Shown: positions 16,096-17,957 of the stretch, piece by piece
How positions within the stretch are numbered: the first letter of the stretch is position 1
Layout: each line of letters starts with the position of its first letter
DNA from: an uncultured Bacteroidales bacterium
GTDB taxonomy: Bacteria; Bacteroidota; Bacteroidia; Bacteroidales; Tenuifilaceae
Direction: 5' to 3'
DNA length: 17,957 nt
NCBI GenBank assembly: GCA_937915475.1
Contig: CALGIR010000224.1
Location: 1 to 17,957, forward strand
Program-made: the position numbers and the translations under genes
The notes under the pieces: model-generated
Told to the model about the DNA's origin: nothing
Seen by the model: the letters and a program-made list of their open reading frames with translations, nothing else
Databases searched by the model: none

Positions 16096-17442
16096 ATGAA
16101 AAAAATATTGCTAGTTGTTGAAAGAGAGTTCCTAACCAGGGTTAGGAAAAAGTCGTTCATTATAATGACTATTCTCACACCCATACTATTTGCTGGGTTG
16201 ATGATTGTACCTGCACTTATTGCAACCATGGAGGATACAAATGAGCGGCACATTGCTGTTATTGATGATACAGGTATTTTTGAAGGAAAAATTCCGGAAA
16301 CAGAATACCTTAAATTCTCATTCCTTACCGATGTTGAGGTTGATGATTTAAAGGATACCTTTGAGGAGTCGAACTACTACGCAGTGCTATACATTGGCAA
16401 AATGGTTGCCACATCGCCCGATGCAGTGGTGCTATACTCCGATAAGCAGCCATCCATTGATATTACGTCACATATATCAAGTGCCATTAAGACCGAGATA
16501 GAATCGCAGAAACTGTTATCATACGATATAGAGAATCTCGATGAGATTCTAAAAAACATTAAAACATCAATTCGTGTACGTACAATAAAGTGGGGCAAGG
16601 GTGGCGAAGCCAAAGAGAGTTCAACTGAATTGGCAATGGGCTTGGCCTATATTCTAAGTTTTATTATTTACATGCTAATTTTCCTTTTCGGTTCACAGGT
16701 AATGCGTGGTGTAATTGAGGAGAAGAGTAGCCGTATTGTTGAGGTTATCGTTTCGTCAATTAAGCCCTTCCAGCTTATGATGGGGAAAATACTAGGTATT
16801 GCAGCAGTTAGCTTTGTGCAAATTATACTGTGGGTTATTCTTACGTTTGGATTGGTTACTGTGGCCGGAAGCTTATTGCTTGATAAGCCAGAGAGTATTA
16901 GCGCCAATAAGGAGATGGTTACTAACATGATGGAAACCTCAGGTGCCGCAGAGCAAATACCCGATAGCATTGCAAGTGAGAGTTTTATGGGCGAAATGAT
17001 GAATGCGCTATCGAATATTAACTTTGGGTTAATTATTGGTGGATTTATCTTCTTCTTCCTTGGAGGTTATCTTCTATATGCTGCTATGTTTGCAGCAGTT
17101 GGTTCGGCAGTTGACAATGAGGCCGATACACAACAGCTGGTTATGCCAATTACTATTCCGCTAATTTTAGCTATAGTAGTAATGATAAGCGGTTTGAAGT
17201 CGCCTGATGGTGCAATAGCGTTTTGGTTCTCAATGATACCGTTTACCTCTCCAATTATAATGATTACACGTCTGCCCTATGGGGTACCCGCTTGGGAGTT
17301 AATCTTGTCGGGTGCAATTTTAATAATCAGCTTTGTTCTAATGACTTGGCTGGCTGCTAAAATTTATCGTACGGGAATTCTCCTATACGGAAAGAAGCAT
17401 AGCTGGGGCGATATGTGGAAGTGGATTAGGTACAACAATTGA
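16096..17442 (+). CDS. ABC-2 type transporter permease (NatB-like)
   Basis: This 448-residue membrane protein has the ABC-2 exporter layout. One hydrophobic helix near the N-terminus (about 23-46) is followed by a large extracytoplasmic domain (about 47-175) and a C-terminal group of about five helices (about 180-435). A conserved family motif is seen in MRGVIEEKSSRIVEVIVSS, on the cytoplasmic coupling region after the second helix. A charged loop lies between the middle helices. It forms an operon with the ATPase gene before it. Similar proteins are annotated as sodium exporter subunit NatB, but the substrate is not fixed by sequence. No stop or frameshift is seen. Confidence 0.92.
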   Translation: MKKILLVVEREFLTRVRKKSFIIMTILTPILFAGLMIVPALIATMEDTNERHIAVIDDTGIFEGKIPETEYLKFSFLTDVEVDDLKDTFEESNYYAVLYIGKMVATSPDAVVLYSDKQPSIDITSHISSAIKTEIESQKLLSYDIENLDEILKNIKTSIRVRTIKWGKGGEAKESSTELAMGLAYILSFIIYMLIFLFGSQVMRGVIEEKSSRIVEVIVSSIKPFQLMMGKILGIAAVSFVQIILWVILTFGLVTVAGSLLLDKPESISANKEMVTNMMETSGAAEQIPDSIASESFMGEMMNALSNINFGLIIGGFIFFFLGGYLLYAAMFAAVGSAVDNEADTQQLVMPITIPLILAIVVMISGLKSPDGAIAFWFSMIPFTSPIIMITRLPYGVPAWELILSGAILIISFVLMTWLAAKIYRTGILLYGKKHSWGDMWKWIRYNN

Positions 17443-17447
17443 TTTTC

Positions 17448-17504
17448 AATGCTAATTGTCGTACTTTGCACATAACCAAATCAATAACTAATTAAATTAG
17501 CATT
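17448..17504. repeat. 10-bp inverted repeat
   Basis: AATGCTAATT at 17448-17457 and its exact complement AATTAGCATT at 17495-17504 are separated by 37 bases in the gap after the permease gene. There is no T-run directly after it, so it is not a standard terminator. It may form an RNA stem in the 3' region or the leader of the next gene. Confidence 0.55.
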
Positions 17505-17597
17505 ATCTTTATAAACAAATTGTGGAAATTAGATACCACACAAAACAAGGCGGAACCGAAAAGCCATACGAGTAGGAGAATTTTAATTTTGATAATA

Positions 17598-17957
17598 ATG
17601 AAAAAAGTTATAACAATTTTATGTCTTATTTTAGGTGTTGGGTTTTATACTCAAGCACAGGTTAACCCTCATGCTATCGGGCTTCGTTTCGGAGGTGATG
17701 GAAGTTCTAATGGTGCAGAAATTTCTTATCAGCACGGGCTAAGTGAAACAAATCGTCTTGAATTTGATTTTGGGTTTAGCGGCTACAAAAATTACAGTAA
17801 TCTATTTGTTTCTGGAACATATCAGTGGAATTGGAATATAACTAGCGGATTAAATTGGTATGCAGGTCCTGGTGCAGCATTAGGTTTTTATAATTGGAGG
17901 GGTGATGATAAATCTAGTGGAGTAAACCTAGGGATAGGTGGTCAGGGGGGTTTAGAG
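17598..17957 (+). CDS. outer-membrane beta-barrel-like protein, 3' end cut by the window
   Basis: The frame is open from the ATG at 17598 to the last base, giving 120 residues. It starts with a signal peptide (MKKVITILCLILGVGFYTQA, cleavage probably after AQA/AQV). The mature part has alternating polar and aromatic or glycine residues, as in AIGLRFGGDG, LEFDFGFSGYKNY and LNWYAGPGAALGFYN, a pattern of antiparallel beta strands in small outer-membrane barrels. It lies on the same strand 155 bases after the permease gene, with its own leader, so it is probably a separate unit. Function is unknown. Confidence 0.75.
   Translation, partial: MKKVITILCLILGVGFYTQAQVNPHAIGLRFGGDGSSNGAEISYQHGLSETNRLEFDFGFSGYKNYSNLFVSGTYQWNWNITSGLNWYAGPGAALGFYNWRGDDKSSGVNLGIGGQGGLE

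Overview
The window looks like chromosomal DNA of a Bacteroidota bacterium, most likely of the Bacteroidales. The DNA is moderately AT-rich, several intergenic regions carry the TAnnTTTG -7 box typical of this phylum, ribosome binding sites are weak, and the gene families (parE-parC pair with an acidic ParC tail, tandem SGNH proteins with an MBOAT protein) fit. Genus cannot be decided from the sequence alone.

Layout. Positions 1-3846 (+) hold an envelope O-acylation cassette: two SGNH hydrolase-fold proteins (the first cut by the window edge) and a membrane-bound O-acyltransferase. A cytosolic-type M14 zinc carboxypeptidase (3943-5070) and a small lipoprotein (5082-5657) follow on the same strand. 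Convergent to these, 5685-10894 (-) holds aroK (shikimate kinase), parC and parE (topoisomerase IV). A Crp/Fnr-type regulator (11222-11887, -) diverges from an OsmC-family peroxidase-like gene (12051-12500, +); a 20-bp inverted repeat lies between them, next to the osmC-side promoter. A strong terminator ends osmC. Next comes a decayed group II intron (about 12599-13632) with a recognisable reverse transcriptase relic and a complete-looking 34-nt domain V. Then follow mnmH/selU (tRNA 2-selenouridine synthase), a two-gene ABC-2 exporter (15137-17442), and the start of an outer-membrane beta-barrel-like protein that runs off the window.

The most striking feature is in parC. The gene is split by a 40-nt insertion flanked by 14-nt direct repeats. 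A UGA stop follows directly after a UAU codon in the first repeat, and the correct frame resumes after the matching UAU in the second repeat. Skipping exactly 40 nt restores an 881-residue ParC with a normal junction (TGGY-IDCSRYNDG). Both halves are otherwise fully open. This is the layout of a translational bypass like that of phage T4 gene 60, which also encodes a type II topoisomerase subunit. A recent disabling insertion, or a sequencing/assembly artefact, cannot be excluded from the sequence alone.

The other regions are ordinary housekeeping or envelope functions. The intron relic and the palindromic operator candidate are secondary points of interest.
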